A stretch of 6,284 nt of DNA, taken from contig JAPLFT010000206.1 in the NCBI GenBank assembly GCA_026390535.1, positions 1-6,284 on the forward strand, written 5' to 3'. Positions 5,291 to 6,284 of this stretch are shown piece by piece; positions within the stretch are counted from its first letter, which is position 1; each line of letters opens with the position of its first letter. Below the pieces are notes generated by a model. It was not told the origin of the DNA, searched no databases, and was given only the letters and a program-made list of their open reading frames with translations. The position numbers and the translations under genes are program-made. The stretch comes from Pseudomonadota bacterium (GTDB lineage: Bacteria > Bdellovibrionota > JAFGOL01).

Positions 5291-6284
5291 ATGTCATTAA
5301 CATCTACATTAACAACACCGCAGGATAAGAAAAGGGCTCTGGATCTGGCTGTTTCAACCATAGAGAAACAATTTGGAAAAGGTTCAATTATGAGACTGGG
5401 AGATGAAGATCCGGTAGATAGGGCTGTTGAAGTTATATCAACGGGTTCTCTGAGTCTGGATATCGCCTTGGGCGTAGGTGGTGTTCCAAGAGGCAGAGTC
5501 GTGGAAATATATGGTCCGGAGGCTTCAGGAAAAACGACATTAGCCCTTCATATGGTTGCTGAAACACAGAAAAGAGGCGGAGTTGCCGCGTTTGTGGATG
5601 CTGAACATGCCCTTGATGTTATATATGCAAAAAAACTTGGCGTAGATACGGAAAATGTTCTTATATCCCAACCGGATAGTGGAGAACAGGCTCTGGAAAT
5701 AACAGACACCCTGGTACGTTCAGGTGCTGTTGATATATTGGTTGTGGACTCCGTTGCCGCTCTTGTGCCTAAGGCGGAAATTGAGGGAGATATGGGAGAT
5801 TCCCATATGGGGCTTCAGGCAAGACTTATGTCTCAGGCTCTAAGAAAACTTACAGCAAGCATCAGCCGTTCTAAATGTATAGTAGTGTTCATTAACCAGA
5901 TAAGAATGAAGATAGGTATCATGTTTGGAAATCCGGAAACAACAACCGGCGGAAATGCATTAAAATTCTACTCATCAGTAAGATTGGATATAAGAAGAAT
6001 AGCCGCTATAAAAGATGGAGAAAATGTCATCGGTAGCAGAACAAAAGTAAAAATAGTTAAAAATAAATTAGCGGCACCTTTTAAAGAAGTGGAATTCGAC
6101 GTTATTTTTGGCCAGGGCATATCCAAGCTTGGTGAACTTGTAGATGTTGGTGTTAATGCTAACCTTATAGACAAGAGCGGATCATGGTTTGCTTATAACG
6201 GCGAAAAGATAGGTCAGGGAAGAGAAAACACGATGTCATACTTAAAGGATCATCCAAGCCTGATAACTGAATTGGAAAAGAAAA
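5291..6284 (+). CDS. recA: Recombinase A, 3' end cut by the window
   Basis: The frame is open from ATG 5291 to the right edge, giving 331 residues; E. coli RecA has 353, so only a short, normally acidic and variable C-terminal tail is missing. RecA coats single-stranded DNA, drives strand exchange and triggers LexA self-cleavage. The N-terminal polymerisation helix includes KRALDLAVSTIEKQFGKGSI (14-33). Walker A is GPEASGKTT (75-83, K81), the catalytic glutamate is E105 in DAEHALD, and Walker B ends at D153 in VVDSVAAL. Loop L1 follows PKAEIEGDMGDSHMGL, and loop L2 lies in the stretch KIGIMFGNPETTTGGNALKF (207-226). Numbering is 9 above E. coli (K72, E96, D144). All catalytic and DNA-binding motifs are intact. 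With a 35-bp gap to pgpA and no promoter seen there, it is probably expressed at least partly from upstream. Confidence 0.98.
   Translation, partial: MSLTSTLTTPQDKKRALDLAVSTIEKQFGKGSIMRLGDEDPVDRAVEVISTGSLSLDIALGVGGVPRGRVVEIYGPEASGKTTLALHMVAETQKRGGVAAFVDAEHALDVIYAKKLGVDTENVLISQPDSGEQALEITDTLVRSGAVDILVVDSVAALVPKAEIEGDMGDSHMGLQARLMSQALRKLTASISRSKCIVVFINQIRMKIGIMFGNPETTTGGNALKFYSSVRLDIRRIAAIKDGENVIGSRTKVKIVKNKLAAPFKEVEFDVIFGQGISKLGELVDVGVNANLIDKSGSWFAYNGEKIGQGRENTMSYLKDHPSLITELEKK

Noticed and set aside
5968..6174. Minus-strand frame inside recA
   Set aside because: It lies opposite the highly conserved RecA core, and its product shows no recognisable features.

Overview
This is an AT-rich chromosomal window from a Gram-negative-type bacterium. 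The proteins read best as Desulfobacterota/deltaproteobacterial (Geobacter-like). The grounds are a LIV-type/LpoA-like binding protein next to a canonical DksA, a housekeeping Lon protease, and a pgpA-recA pair. This placement rests on remembered family resemblance, not on a search. All supported genes are on the + strand.

Layout, left to right. (1) The C-terminal part of a periplasmic-binding-fold protein, cut by the left edge. (2) A DksA-type RNA polymerase-binding zinc protein. (3) A complete ATP-dependent Lon protease of 791 aa. (4) A 226-bp hairpin element between lon and the next gene. (5) A tandem FHA-domain protein with its own promoter. (6) pgpA, the phosphatidylglycerophosphatase of phosphatidylglycerol synthesis. 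(7) recA, running off the right edge with about the last 20 codons missing.

Most genes are ordinary housekeeping functions: stringent-response transcription control (DksA), protein quality control (Lon), phospholipid synthesis (PgpA) and recombination/SOS (RecA). The FHA gene, pgpA and recA are closely spaced (60 and 35 bp) with no clear terminator between them. They may form one transcript starting at a strong promoter just before the FHA gene.

The unusual part is the lon-FHA interval. Directly after the lon stop codon lies a structure with terminal inverted repeats of 38 bp (one G.U pair), flanked on both sides by TA. Its interior also pairs imperfectly, so the whole element can fold into one long hairpin. 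It has no coding capacity. This fits a miniature inverted-repeat transposable element that duplicates a TA target, as ERIC, RUP and Correia elements do. Just downstream, the FHA gene has a perfect TATAAT box only 11 bases before its ATG and no Shine-Dalgarno sequence, although every other complete gene start here has a strong one. This predicts a leaderless or nearly leaderless mRNA. No CRISPR, tRNA, rRNA or defence system was seen.
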